In this document: positions 54,868 through 62,920 of the stretch, piece after piece
How positions within the stretch are numbered: the first letter of the stretch is position 1
Layout: the number at the start of each line of letters is the position of its first letter
Assembly: GCA_003096535.1 (NCBI GenBank)
Contig: QEKJ01000014.1
Span: 1 to 64,000, forward strand
Direction of reading: 5' to 3'
Origin: Agathobaculum butyriciproducens
GTDB lineage: Bacteria > Bacillota > Clostridia > Oscillospirales > Butyricicoccaceae
Length of the DNA stretch: 64,000 nucleotides
Made by a program: the position numbers and the translations under genes
Notes under the pieces: model-generated
The model's input: the letters and a program-made list of their open reading frames with translations, nothing else
What the model was told of the DNA's origin: nothing
Databases searched by the model: none

Positions 54868-55019
54868 AAAAACACCTATGCAGGTTCTTTTTTTGCGCCT
54901 ATTTTTCGTGTGTCTGAAAAGTTGACGTCGGAACGCTGACAGAGGGAGGCAATTAGCTTCAAGCCGTGTCACAGGGATACGGAAACGAAGCGAGATATTA
55001 AAAGGAGGTGCCGTTATCT

Positions 55020-55169
55020 ATGCGCGTAAAGATCACGCTGGCCTGCACCGAGTGCAAGCAGAGAAACTATGACACAATGAAGAACAAGAAGAATGATCCG
55101 GATCGTCTGGAAATGAACAAGTACTGCCGTTTCTGCCGGAAGCACACGCTTCACCGCGAAACGAAGTAA
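55020..55169 (+). CDS. rpmG: 50S ribosomal protein L33
   Basis: 49 residues, [19 protein letters not shown] through [16 protein letters not shown]. The two CxxC pairs (CTEC and CRFC) make it the zinc-binding form. AAAGGAGG lies before the ATG. In Firmicutes L33 commonly precedes secE, as here. Confidence 0.95.
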   Translation: MRVKITLACTECKQRNYDTMKNKKNDPDRLEMNKYCRFCRKHTLHRETK

Positions 55170-55187
55170 GGGAAAGGAAGTAGCTTA

Positions 55188-55418
55188 ATGGCTGAAGAAA
55201 CCAAAGCGAAAAAGCCCGGTCTCTTTGCTCGTATCGGCAAGTGGTTCCGCGAATTGAAGAGCGAATGCCGTAAGATCGTCTGGCCCACCCGTGAGCAGAC
55301 GACGAATAATACGCTGGTCGTTATCGCCTGCGTAGTCATCATCGGCATTTTCATCTGGGTGCTTGACATCGTATTCGGTCTTGGTGTCCAGACGCTGCTT
55401 AAACATTTCGCCGCCTAA
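55188..55418 (+). CDS. secE: Preprotein translocase subunit SecE
   Basis: 76 residues with one membrane helix (NTLVVIACVVIIGIFIWVL) after the conserved amphipathic KWFRELKSECRKIVWPTREQ. It clamps SecY in the translocon. Between rpmG and nusG, the standard order. Confidence 0.95.
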   Translation: MAEETKAKKPGLFARIGKWFRELKSECRKIVWPTREQTTNNTLVVIACVVIIGIFIWVLDIVFGLGVQTLLKHFAA

Positions 55419-55435
55419 CTTAAAAGGAGGCAACA

Positions 55436-55972
55436 ATGTCAGACGCTGCAAAATGGTACGTTGTTCATACGTACTCCGGCTACGAAAACAAGGTAGCCTC
55501 TTCGATCGAAAAAGCGGTCGAAAACCGCAAGCTGCATGACCTGATCCAAGCCGTCAACATCCCGACCGAGAAGGTCGTTGAGGTAAAGGACGGCAAAAGC
55601 CGCGAGGTAGAGCGCAAGCTGTACCCGGGCTACGTGCTCGTTAAGATGATCATGACCGATGAAACCTGGTATCTGGTCCGCAATACGCGCGGCTGCACCG
55701 GTTTTCTGGGTCAGGACAAGTCCGGCGGCTCCAAGCCGATTCCGCTGACTGAGGAAGAGATCATCGCAATGGGCGTGGAAAAGCGCGAGATCGAGGTAAA
55801 CTACGCCGCAGGCGACAGTGTTCGCGTTATCGACGGCGCGCTGGCAGGCTTTATCGGCGTTGTATCGTCGGTTGAGCCGGATAAGAACAAGGTAAACGTA
55901 ACCGTTTCCATGTTCGGCCGCGAAACCCCTGTCGAGCTTGAGCTCGATCAGGTTGAAACTCTCGACGAGTGA
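55436..55972 (+). CDS. nusG: Transcription termination/antitermination factor NusG
   Basis: 178 residues. The NGN domain starts AKWYVVHTYSGYENKV and includes KLYPGYVLVKM. A C-terminal KOW domain (AGDSVRVIDGALAGFIG) follows. It links RNA polymerase to ribosome or Rho. AAAGGAGG precedes the ATG. Confidence 0.96.
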   Translation: MSDAAKWYVVHTYSGYENKVASSIEKAVENRKLHDLIQAVNIPTEKVVEVKDGKSREVERKLYPGYVLVKMIMTDETWYLVRNTRGCTGFLGQDKSGGSKPIPLTEEEIIAMGVEKREIEVNYAAGDSVRVIDGALAGFIGVVSSVEPDKNKVNVTVSMFGRETPVELELDQVETLDE

Positions 55973-56070
55973 CAATGAGCGGAAGATAGATTTCCGCATT
56001 TACGGCAAGTGGGAGAGTTCCGTGCCAATTAGGAACTCGCCAGCCACCACATTTTTTGAAGGAGGAACCT
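55973..56070 (+). promoter_or_regulatory. rplK leader, possible L1 autoregulatory site
   Basis: About 100 nt with stems cggaagat/atttccg and gagttcc/ggaactc. A gtgggag box here recurs in the rplK-rplA spacer at 56551-56557. Bacterial L11-L1 operons are repressed by L1 binding such leaders; the exact site is inferred, not matched to a model. Confidence 0.4.
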
Positions 56071-56076
56071 TTCAAC

Positions 56077-56502
56077 ATGGCACAGAAAGTAGTAGGTTAT
56101 ATCAAGCTCCAGATTCCCGCAGGCAAGGCAACCCCGGCTCCCCCGGTAGGTCCGGCTCTCGGCCAGCACGGTGTAAACATCATGGCTTTCACCAAGGAAT
56201 TCAACGAGCGCACCAAGAACGATGCCGGCATGATTATTCCGGTTATCATTACGGTTTATGCTGACCGTTCGTTCAGCTTCGTTACCAAGACGCCTCCGGC
56301 GCCGGTTCTGATCAAGAAGGCTTGCGGCATCGAGTCCGGTTCTGCTGTACCGAACAAGACCAAGGTTGCAAAGCTGTCCAAGGCTGACTGCCAGAAGATC
56401 GCAGAGACCAAGATGCCCGACCTGAACGCCGCTTCTCTCGAGGCTGCTATGAGCATGATCGCGGGCACCGCCCGTTCGATGGGTATCACCGTCGAGGAGT
56501 AA
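56077..56502 (+). CDS. rplK: 50S ribosomal protein L11
   Basis: 141 residues, [30 protein letters not shown], the conserved proline-rich L11 start, ending [12 protein letters not shown]. It forms the GTPase-associated stalk base. ATG 56077 follows AGGAGG; an in-frame start 21 nt upstream is not needed. Confidence 0.97.
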   Translation: MAQKVVGYIKLQIPAGKATPAPPVGPALGQHGVNIMAFTKEFNERTKNDAGMIIPVIITVYADRSFSFVTKTPPAPVLIKKACGIESGSAVPNKTKVAKLSKADCQKIAETKMPDLNAASLEAAMSMIAGTARSMGITVEE

Positions 56503-56600
56503 TCTCCGGTTTTTATTTGTTGTACGAAGCTGCGGCTATCTGCCGCATACAGTGGGAGGGTTATTCAAGTTCCCGCTTAACCACTTAAGGAGGATTTATT

Positions 56601-57296
56601 GTGCATAAAGGTAAAAAGTATGTAGACAGCGCAAAGACGATCGACCGCACCAAGCAGTACGATCCGGCTGAAGCGCTTTCCACCGTTGTTTCCACCGCGA
56701 AGGCTAAGTTCGATGAGACCATCGAGCTGCACGTAAAGCTGGGCGTTGACTCCCGTCACGCTGACCAGCAGGTTCGCGGCGCTATCGTTCTGCCCCACGG
56801 CACCGGCAAGCAGGTTCGCGTTGCTGTATTCGCTAAGGGCGCAAAGGCTGACGAGGCTCTGGCTGCAGGCGCAGACATCGTTGGTGCAGAGGACCTGATG
56901 GAGCGCATCCAGAAGGAGAACTTCTTTGAGTTCGACGTAGTTATCGCTACCCCGGACATGATGGGCGTTGTAGGCCGTCTGGGCCGCGTGCTTGGTCCTA
57001 AGGGCCTGATGCCGAACCCGAAGGCTGGTACCGTATCTATGGACGTTACCAAGGCTGTTCAGGAGTCCAAGGCTGGTAAGATCGAGTACCGTCTCGACAA
57101 GACCAACATCATCCACTGCCCGATCGGCAAGGCTTCCTTCGGCGCTGAGAAGCTGCAGGACAACTTCGACGCTCTGATGGGTGCTATCATCAAGGCTAAG
57201 CCGGCTGCTGCAAAGGGTCAGTACGTTCGTTCCTGCGTTATTGCTTCTACCATGGGCCCCGGCATCAAGGTAAGCACCGCAAAGATGATCGGCTAA
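56601..57296 (+). CDS. rplA: 50S ribosomal protein L1
   Basis: 231 residues with the GTG start after AAGGAGG. Conserved parts include [13 protein letters not shown] [39 protein letters not shown] and [20 protein letters not shown]1 stalk protein and likely operon repressor. The operon ends here; rplJ and rplL, which usually follow, are absent from the window. Confidence 0.97.
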   Translation: MHKGKKYVDSAKTIDRTKQYDPAEALSTVVSTAKAKFDETIELHVKLGVDSRHADQQVRGAIVLPHGTGKQVRVAVFAKGAKADEALAAGADIVGAEDLMERIQKENFFEFDVVIATPDMMGVVGRLGRVLGPKGLMPNPKAGTVSMDVTKAVQESKAGKIEYRLDKTNIIHCPIGKASFGAEKLQDNFDALMGAIIKAKPAAAKGQYVRSCVIASTMGPGIKVSTAKMIG

Positions 57297-57337
57297 TTCA
57301 ATAGCATTTTACTCGGCGGTTTTCCGCTGAGAGTCAG

Positions 57338-57377
57338 AAAGACAGACCGATGATTTCGATTGTTGGTCTGTCTTTTT
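57338..57377 (+). terminator. Intrinsic terminator after rplA
   Basis: Stem aaagacagacc/ggtctgtcttt with a loop containing a smaller hairpin, then T5. A short hairpin (ctcggcgg/ccgctgag) precedes it at 57312-57331. Confidence 0.88.
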
Positions 57378-57475
57378 GTAAAATAGCGTGGATTTTCACT
57401 GCACCAGACAGCGTGTGCCGAAAAATACGAAAACTCTCTCGATTTCAGAAAAATAGCAGGAAAGGCAGGTTAATT

Positions 57476-58318
57476 ATGCCCGGTTTAGTCTTAGAAGGCG
57501 GAACCTTCCGCCCGGTATTCTCCTGCGGCGTGATGGATGCGCTGCTCGATAATGACATCATGTTCGATTACGTCATCGGCGTTTCCGCCGGCATCACCTA
57601 TGCGGCGTCGTATCTCTCGCGGCAGCGCGAGCGCAACATTAACATACTGCGGCAGTATCGTGGCGACAAGCGCTATTTCGGCGCGCGCAACCTGCTGCAC
57701 GACCACTCCATTTTCGGTACGGATTTCGTGTTCGATACCATCCCGAACCAGCTTGTGCCGTTTGACTGGGACGAATTTCACAAATATCAGGGTAAATATT
57801 TGGTGGGTGTTACCAATGCAAAGACCGGCAAGGCCGAATACCTCGACGGCATGCGCATGGATCGTCCGTGCACGATGCTGCGAGCGACCTGCGCCATCCC
57901 AATCTACTTTCCGCCGGTGCAGATGGACGGCGAGACCTATTACGACGGCGGTCTGGCCGACCCAATCCCGATTCTGCGCAGCCTGCACGACGGCAACGAG
58001 CGCAATCTGATCGTGCTCACGCAGCCGGAAAGCTACCGCAAAACGCTTGGACGCGGCGTGCAGTTCACCGCAAAGTGGCTGAAACGCAAATATCCGGCAA
58101 TGCCTAAGGTGCTGCTTGAGCGTGCCAAGCACTACAACGAGACAGTTTGCTTCTGTCACCGCCTTGCGGAGAACAAACCGCAGGACACCGTGCTCCTTCA
58201 GCCGGAAAAATCGCTGAACAGCTTTGAAAAAGACGTGAAAAAGCTGGAATGGGGCTATGAAATGGGGTATAATATGACGTGTGCCCGGATGGAGCAGATC
58301 AAAAATCTGTTCCGCTGA
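57476..58318 (+). CDS. Patatin-like phospholipase
   Basis: A 280-residue hydrolase. GLVLEGGTFRPVFSCGVMDAL is the oxyanion glycine loop, VIGVSAGITYA the GxSxG nucleophile and TYYDGGLADPIP the DGG Asp, so the Ser-Asp dyad is complete. The family deacylates lipids in the cytosol. RYFGARNLL and the C-terminal tail match the RssA/YjjU-like bacterial group. ATG 57476 follows GGAAAGG. Confidence 0.9.
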   Translation: MPGLVLEGGTFRPVFSCGVMDALLDNDIMFDYVIGVSAGITYAASYLSRQRERNINILRQYRGDKRYFGARNLLHDHSIFGTDFVFDTIPNQLVPFDWDEFHKYQGKYLVGVTNAKTGKAEYLDGMRMDRPCTMLRATCAIPIYFPPVQMDGETYYDGGLADPIPILRSLHDGNERNLIVLTQPESYRKTLGRGVQFTAKWLKRKYPAMPKVLLERAKHYNETVCFCHRLAENKPQDTVLLQPEKSLNSFEKDVKKLEWGYEMGYNMTCARMEQIKNLFR

Positions 58319-58363
58319 CGGGTTTTGGAAAAAGAGAAATATTTTAGGGGGAATGAAAAAACG

Positions 58364-59626
58364 ATGCAAAGCAACAGAATCATTCAGGTAGAGGAAAAGG
58401 TGCCGCCGCGCCTGCTCGTGCCGCTGTCCATCCAGCATATGTTTGCGATGTTCGGCGCGTCCGTGCTCGTGCCGTTCATCTTCAAGATGAACCCGGCGAT
58501 CGTGCTGTTCATGAACGGTATCGGCACGCTGCTGTTTATCCTCATCACCAAGGGCAAGGCGCCCGCATACCTCGGCTCGTCGTTCGCGTTTATCGCTCCG
58601 GCGACCATCGTTATCAAAAACTGGGGATACCAGTACGCGCTCGGCGGCTTTGTTGTTGTAGGTGCGTGCGGCTGTGTGCTCGCGTTCATTATCTATAAGT
58701 GCGGCACGGACTGGATCAACGTCGTTCTGCCGCCCGCAGCCATGGGCCCGGTCGTTGCGCTGATCGGCCTCGAGCTGGCAGGCTCGGCGGCTGAAACCGG
58801 CTGTATTATCGGTAGTGGCGTAACGAGAGGCACGGTCATCACGTTCCTCGTAACGCTGGCCGTTGCGGTATTCGGCAGCGTGCTGTTCCGCGGCTTCTTC
58901 TCGACTATCCCGATCTTGATCGCGATCATCTGCGGTTATATCGCGGGTGTCATTACCAAAGTCATCAAGCCCCAGACTATTGTGGATGCGCTGCACACCA
59001 GCTTTATCTCCATCCCGAATTTCCAGACCCCGAAGTTTGACATCAACGCGATTTTGATCATTCTTCCGGTCCTTCTGGTTATCGCGAACGAGCATATCGG
59101 CCATCAGCTCGTCACCGGCAAGGTCATCGGCCGCGATCTGCTGAAAGACCCCGGTCTGCATCGCTCGCTGTTCGCGGATAACTTCTCGACCATGATCTCC
59201 GGCTTTATCGGCTCGGTGCCGACTACCACCTACGGCGAGAACATCGGTGTTATGGCTATCACCAAGGTGTACTCCGTGCGCGTTATCGGCGGCGCGGCTG
59301 TGCTGAGCATCATCTGCTCGTTTGTCGGCCCGCTGGCAGCCCTTATCCAGACGATTCCGGGTCCGGTCATCGGCGGTATTTCGTTCCTGCTGTACGGCAT
59401 GATCGGCACCTCCGGTCTGCGTATTCTGGTTGACAACCATGTGGATTACAGCAAGAACCGCAATATGATCCTGACCTCGGTTATCTTTGTTACCGGCCTG
59501 TCCGGCGTTACGCTGGCGCTGGGCGATGTATCACTCTCCGGCATGACACTCGCCGCTATCGTCGGCATGATCATGAGCCTTGTGTTCTATGCGTTCGATA
59601 AGTTCCATCTGTCGAATGATGCGTAA
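58364..59626 (+). CDS. uraA: Uracil permease (NCS2 family)
   Basis: A 420-residue transporter of about 14 helices. LSIQHMFAMFGASVLVP is the conserved NCS2 start, AYLGSSFAFIAP the substrate strand, and PTTTYGENIGVMAITKVYS the signature with the substrate Glu. The sequence is of UraA rather than xanthine type. ATG 58364 lies 12 nt after AGGGGG. It follows the patatin gene by 45 nt. Confidence 0.92.
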   Translation: MQSNRIIQVEEKVPPRLLVPLSIQHMFAMFGASVLVPFIFKMNPAIVLFMNGIGTLLFILITKGKAPAYLGSSFAFIAPATIVIKNWGYQYALGGFVVVGACGCVLAFIIYKCGTDWINVVLPPAAMGPVVALIGLELAGSAAETGCIIGSGVTRGTVITFLVTLAVAVFGSVLFRGFFSTIPILIAIICGYIAGVITKVIKPQTIVDALHTSFISIPNFQTPKFDINAILIILPVLLVIANEHIGHQLVTGKVIGRDLLKDPGLHRSLFADNFSTMISGFIGSVPTTTYGENIGVMAITKVYSVRVIGGAAVLSIICSFVGPLAALIQTIPGPVIGGISFLLYGMIGTSGLRILVDNHVDYSKNRNMILTSVIFVTGLSGVTLALGDVSLSGMTLAAIVGMIMSLVFYAFDKFHLSNDA

Positions 59627-59635
59627 GTGAATATG

Positions 59636-59664
59636 GAAAAAGCGTCTGCGTGAGCAGACGCTTT
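59636..59664 (+). terminator. Intrinsic terminator after uraA
   Basis: aaaaagcgtctgc/gcagacgcttttt with a gtga loop. Confidence 0.92.
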
Positions 59665-59677
59665 TTTATTATGAGAA

Positions 59678-60544
59678 TCATGAAACAGGTGCGGAATTGG
59701 ACGAATCAGCTTGTGCAATCGCTTCCAGATGGAGCAGGGTTTGATTTAACATATTCAGCTGTGCCGGTCCGATCGACGTCAGAGCGAATGGAAGCGATGG
59801 AATAGCGGAGAAACGCTTCCGAATCTTGATATCGGTATCGCAGCCTGCATATGAAATGCTGAATTTAGTCTCGGTTTCAAAGATATTTCCTAATATACTG
59901 GAGGTCTGAAGGCTTTTCCACATTTCAGATACCGCGGTATGATTAGAAAAGTCTAATTCTATATATGGGTGATAGGGATTCTTGCTTTGAATAACAATTG
60001 CTAATTTGTCATAGACTGTTTGCCCGGCGGCATGCTGTTCGGCGGCGTCTTGAGAAATGCCGCCTTTCGTTTTCATTTGCGTATAGGCGTGCTTTGAAGT
60101 AATAAGCTGTGCCCGGAGAATATCGGAGTAGGGAAGAGAAAAACACTCAAATGCTTCCAGCGGATGGGCATTTGTGCATTGAAGGACATGTAATTCCGGC
60201 AAATTCTTTGTTTTATAATAGAATAATTGCTGATTGGCACTGTCCAGAATAATACCTTGCGAACCGGAAAAGTTGATACGGCATCGATCAATAACAGCAT
60301 GGGAGGAGCATGTGATTTCTATGCTCCAGTCACATTTGCTGCCTTGCGTCTGCAAATGCTGGTTTAAGGCGGTATAAGCTGCTTCCAACCATTTCGGTAA
60401 GTCTTGATTAAACAGATGCACAACATCCTGTCGTGCCTCGTCATGAAGCCACTTATTGGATAGTATGGAACGAAGGGTAGCATAGATTCCCCAGAGTATG
60501 AGAGCTATGATCAGACATACTAAGAGCGTTCGTAAGATTACCAT
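59678..60544 (-). CDS. Membrane-anchored hypothetical protein
   Basis: A 288-residue protein with one N-terminal helix (ILRTLLVCLIIALILWGIYA) and a soluble domain of about 260 residues. That domain is rich in beta-type stretches (DWSIEITCSSHAVID, INFSGSQGIILDSANQQLFYY). No family recognised. AT-richer than its neighbours. ATG 60544 follows AGGAGG. Divergent from an XRE regulator and driven by a consensus promoter beside a shared palindrome, so probably controlled by that regulator. Confidence 0.7.
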   Translation of the reverse strand: MVILRTLLVCLIIALILWGIYATLRSILSNKWLHDEARQDVVHLFNQDLPKWLEAAYTALNQHLQTQGSKCDWSIEITCSSHAVIDRCRINFSGSQGIILDSANQQLFYYKTKNLPELHVLQCTNAHPLEAFECFSLPYSDILRAQLITSKHAYTQMKTKGGISQDAAEQHAAGQTVYDKLAIVIQSKNPYHPYIELDFSNHTAVSEMWKSLQTSSILGNIFETETKFSISYAGCDTDIKIRKRFSAIPSLPFALTSIGPAQLNMLNQTLLHLEAIAQADSSNSAPVS

Positions 60545-60570
60545 GTATCGTCCTCCTGTTATCTTCTTTA

Positions 60571-60599
60571 GTATAGCTGGAAGAAATATGTATGTCAAT
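60571..60599 (-). promoter_or_regulatory. Promoter of the membrane-anchored hypothetical gene
   Basis: On the minus strand TTGACA (60599-60594), a 17-bp spacer, then TATACT (60576-60571). Confidence 0.85.
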
Positions 60600-60606
60600 T
60601 ATAAAT

Positions 60607-60636
60607 ATCACGATGATATCGTAATATCATCGTGAT
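60607..60636. promoter_or_regulatory. Perfect 13-bp-arm palindrome, likely XRE operator
   Basis: ATCACGATGATAT at 60607-60619 and ATATCATCGTGAT at 60624-60636, separated by CGTA. It lies 7 nt upstream of the leftward -35 box and 10 nt before the rightward -10 TATAAT at 60647-60652, where it covers the expected -35 position. Confidence 0.85.
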
Positions 60637-60663
60637 TGGCATACCCTATAATAAGGTGATAGT

Positions 60664-60966
60664 ATGCTGATTATAGGGGAACGAATTAAAATGCTGCGGG
60701 AGAGTCACAACCTCTCACAGGCCGCGCTGGCAAAGCGGCTGGGCATCACACGGTCGAGCGTAAATGCGTGGGAATTGGGCCTGAATGTACCGAGTACACA
60801 GTATATTATCGAATTATCTGAGATTTTCAAGGTTTCGACGGACTATCTGCTGTGTGTTGCAAAAACGCAGACGTTGGATTTAACAGGTCTGGACGAGGAG
60901 GATATCGCCGTTCTGTATGCGCTGGCGACCTATCTGCGTAGAAAGAACCGCGAAATGAAATTATAA
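60664..60966 (+). CDS. XRE-family HTH regulator
   Basis: A 100-residue protein. Residues 5-62 are a Cro/CI-type HTH: ERIKMLRESHNLSQAALAKRLGITRSSVNAWELG and STDYLL. A short C-terminal helix ends in a basic LRRKNREMKL. AAGGTGAT is the ribosome site. It should bind the adjacent palindrome and control itself and the divergent membrane protein. Confidence 0.9.
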   Translation: MLIIGERIKMLRESHNLSQAALAKRLGITRSSVNAWELGLNVPSTQYIIELSEIFKVSTDYLLCVAKTQTLDLTGLDEEDIAVLYALATYLRRKNREMKL

Positions 60967-60980
60967 AAATAATTTGAAAG

Positions 60981-61005
60981 GTGTCTGCTCATGCAGATGC
61001 TTTTT
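60981..61005 (+). terminator. Hairpin terminator after the XRE gene
   Basis: ggtgtctgc/gcagatgc with a tcat loop and two G-T pairs, then T5. Confidence 0.65.
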
Positions 61006-61017
61006 ATTATCCCATTG

Positions 61018-61045
61018 TTGAAAACCGAAAATCCGTACTATATAA
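61018..61045 (+). promoter_or_regulatory. Promoter of the 2-hydroxyacid dehydrogenase gene
   Basis: TTGAAA at 61018-61023 and TATAAT at 61040-61045 with a 16-bp spacer. Confidence 0.75.
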
Positions 61046-61080
61046 TTGTAAATATTCTGACAGATAACGGAGAAAACACA

Positions 61081-62058
61081 ATGCAGAACGAAAAAACATC
61101 CGTTTTGGTGCTCGCGCAGTGCGATTGGACCATGCGTGAGACGTTAAATACCCGATTCGGCACGCAGTGCGCGTTCACGTTCGCGGAGAACGGCGAACAC
61201 CCGACCGCAGAGCAGCTTCGCGCGGCTGCGGTTATTTTCGGCGAGCCGAGTGAAGCCCAGCTGGCGCAGACCGAAAACCTGCGTCTGCTGCAGCTGACCT
61301 GGGCGGGCGCGGACAAGTACACGCGCATGGAAAATCTGCCGCGGAGCGTGGTGCTGGCGAATGCGTCCGGTGCGTTCGGCACGATCATCGCGGAGTACGC
61401 GATTGGCAGTCTGGTGGCACTGTACCGCTCGTTTGGACGGTATTGGAGCAATAAACAGGCGCATATCTGGCAAAAATACGACCATGCGGAGACGATTTCC
61501 GGCAAGACCGCACTTGTACTCGGCATGGGCGACATCGGCGCGAATGTTGCCCGCCGATTGAAAGTCTTCGGCGCAGCTGTGCTTGGCGTGAAGCGCACAG
61601 CGGTTTCGGCTGTACCGGCAGACTTCGACGAAGCGCATACACTCGATGCGTTAGACGCGCTGCTCCCGTGGGCGGACATCGTCATTGGCTGCCTTCCGAA
61701 CACGCGCGAGACCGCGGGTCTGCTGACTGCGGAGCGTCTGCACGCGATGAAAGCAGGCGCGGTGCTGGTCAATGTCGGACGCGGCAGTCTGGCGGGGACG
61801 GACGATCTGGTGTCGGTTTTGCAGGACGGCCACCTCGGCGGCGCCGCACTCGATGTGTTCGAGACCGAACCGCTTCCGGCGGACTGTCCACTGTGGGACA
61901 TGGAGAACGTGCTGCTCACGCCGCATATCGCAGGCCCGAGCTTCGGCGGCAGCGCGGACGTGCAGAACACGATCTGGCATATCTGCATGGACAATCTGGA
62001 GCGGTATTTGACCGGAAACCCGCTGAAAAATGTCGTAAACCGGTCGGAGGGATACTGA
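61081..62058 (+). CDS. D-isomer-specific 2-hydroxyacid dehydrogenase
   Basis: A 325-residue NAD(P)-dependent dehydrogenase. The Rossmann loop is LVLGMGDIGANVARRL. The catalytic residues are in LVNVGRGSLAG (Arg), DVFETEPLP (Glu) and LTPHIAGPS (His). The N-terminal domain (LLQLTWAGADKYT) resembles the GhrA/hydroxypyruvate branch. Substrate not determinable. ATG 61081 follows CGGAGAA; an earlier frame start lies inside the promoter. Confidence 0.9.
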   Translation: MQNEKTSVLVLAQCDWTMRETLNTRFGTQCAFTFAENGEHPTAEQLRAAAVIFGEPSEAQLAQTENLRLLQLTWAGADKYTRMENLPRSVVLANASGAFGTIIAEYAIGSLVALYRSFGRYWSNKQAHIWQKYDHAETISGKTALVLGMGDIGANVARRLKVFGAAVLGVKRTAVSAVPADFDEAHTLDALDALLPWADIVIGCLPNTRETAGLLTAERLHAMKAGAVLVNVGRGSLAGTDDLVSVLQDGHLGGAALDVFETEPLPADCPLWDMENVLLTPHIAGPSFGGSADVQNTIWHICMDNLERYLTGNPLKNVVNRSEGY

Positions 62059-62093
62059 TATGCGTTTCCCGCAGGTATAGCAACAAAGAGAAA

Positions 62094-62128
62094 ACGAGCC
62101 GAAAGCCATGCTGTCGGCTCGTTTTTGG
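62094..62128. terminator. Bidirectional terminator
   Basis: acgagccga/tcggctcgt stem with a 9-12 nt loop and T5 on the plus strand, between convergent genes. Confidence 0.8.
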
Positions 62129-62131
62129 TGC

Positions 62132-62509
62132 TCAGCAGTTTTTGAAAAACCAGATGATAAAGTTGATAACCTCTATGCCGAGGAAAATCAGGGCAACCAC
62201 GCAGATGACCGCCGCTGCCGTCATAAACTGGATGGACGGTTCGCCCAGGCTTTCAATAATCACGCAGGTCAGCGCAATAAACCAGCTGATCATGCACGCC
62301 GTATGCAGCGGATGCTGCAGGATCCACTTGCTGATCTGACCGGATTCGTCGGATTTCGGTGCAGGCTCGGTTGTTTTCTTCTCTGCGGAGACAGGCCGGC
62401 GGCCGCCGGACGCATTCGGTGCATTGCGCGCCGCTTCCTGCATGCCCTGCCGGTAGTGCACATAGCCGTCAAGTCCCTTGCCGTAGAAGCCGTAATCGTC
62501 TTTTTTCAT
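62132..62509 (-). CDS. Small two-helix membrane protein
   Basis: A 125-residue protein. A polar N-terminal half (KDDYGFYGKGLDGYVHYRQGMQE and a Lys/Pro/Glu linker) is followed by two membrane helices, LHTACMISWFIALTCVIIES and FMTAAAVICVVALIFLGIEV. Family not recognised. ATG 62509 follows GGGAGG by 8 nt. Confidence 0.72.
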   Translation of the reverse strand: MKKDDYGFYGKGLDGYVHYRQGMQEAARNAPNASGGRRPVSAEKKTTEPAPKSDESGQISKWILQHPLHTACMISWFIALTCVIIESLGEPSIQFMTAAAVICVVALIFLGIEVINFIIWFFKNC

Positions 62510-62920
62510 ATGCCATGCCTCCCTTTCATGCTTTGAGTATCGCATATCGGGTGTCCGATAAAACGGACTCAGAAGCGGTTGAACACAAATTTTCCAAATT
62601 ACTGCTTTTACCATAGCATAACCGGGCGCAAAACACAAGCGGTGAAAATATGTATAAATGCTGGCAATTTCAATTGTGCAAAAGTAATGAAAAAGTTATA
62701 AATACACAAAACAGACACCAAATCGACAAAATTTTGTGATAAATATCATTGCAAAAAATGTAAAACAGTGATATGATGTAGGCAAATAAAGTGGCACAAG
62801 GGTACCCTTGTGTCTGAGGTACTCGCCCTCAGACACAAAACCTTCCTAAGTACAAATTTTGCGAAGGAAAGGCGAAACGGCACCGCTTTTGCCGGAAAAA
62901 TAATTTTGAGGAGGATAAAC
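62510..62920 (+). promoter_or_regulatory. AT-rich upstream region and long structured leader of the secreted protein
   Basis: No gene is seen in these 411 nt. A candidate -10, TATGAT, is at 62772-62777. Two strong hairpins follow: cacaaggg/cccttgtg (62793-62810) and tgtctgagg/cctcagaca (62811-62836). A 35-nt stretch rich in gcgaaaggc-like motifs precedes GAGGAGG. It does not match a riboswitch class I can name. Confidence 0.45.

Noticed and set aside
57491..59440. A 649-residue open frame on the minus strand
   Set aside because: Antisense of the patatin and uracil permease genes, both well supported.
62793..62895. Cyclic-di-GMP or other known riboswitch in the leader of the secreted protein
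   Set aside because: Hairpins and gcgaaaggc-like stretches recall GEMM elements, but the conserved core spacing and receptor pairing could not be matched by eye.
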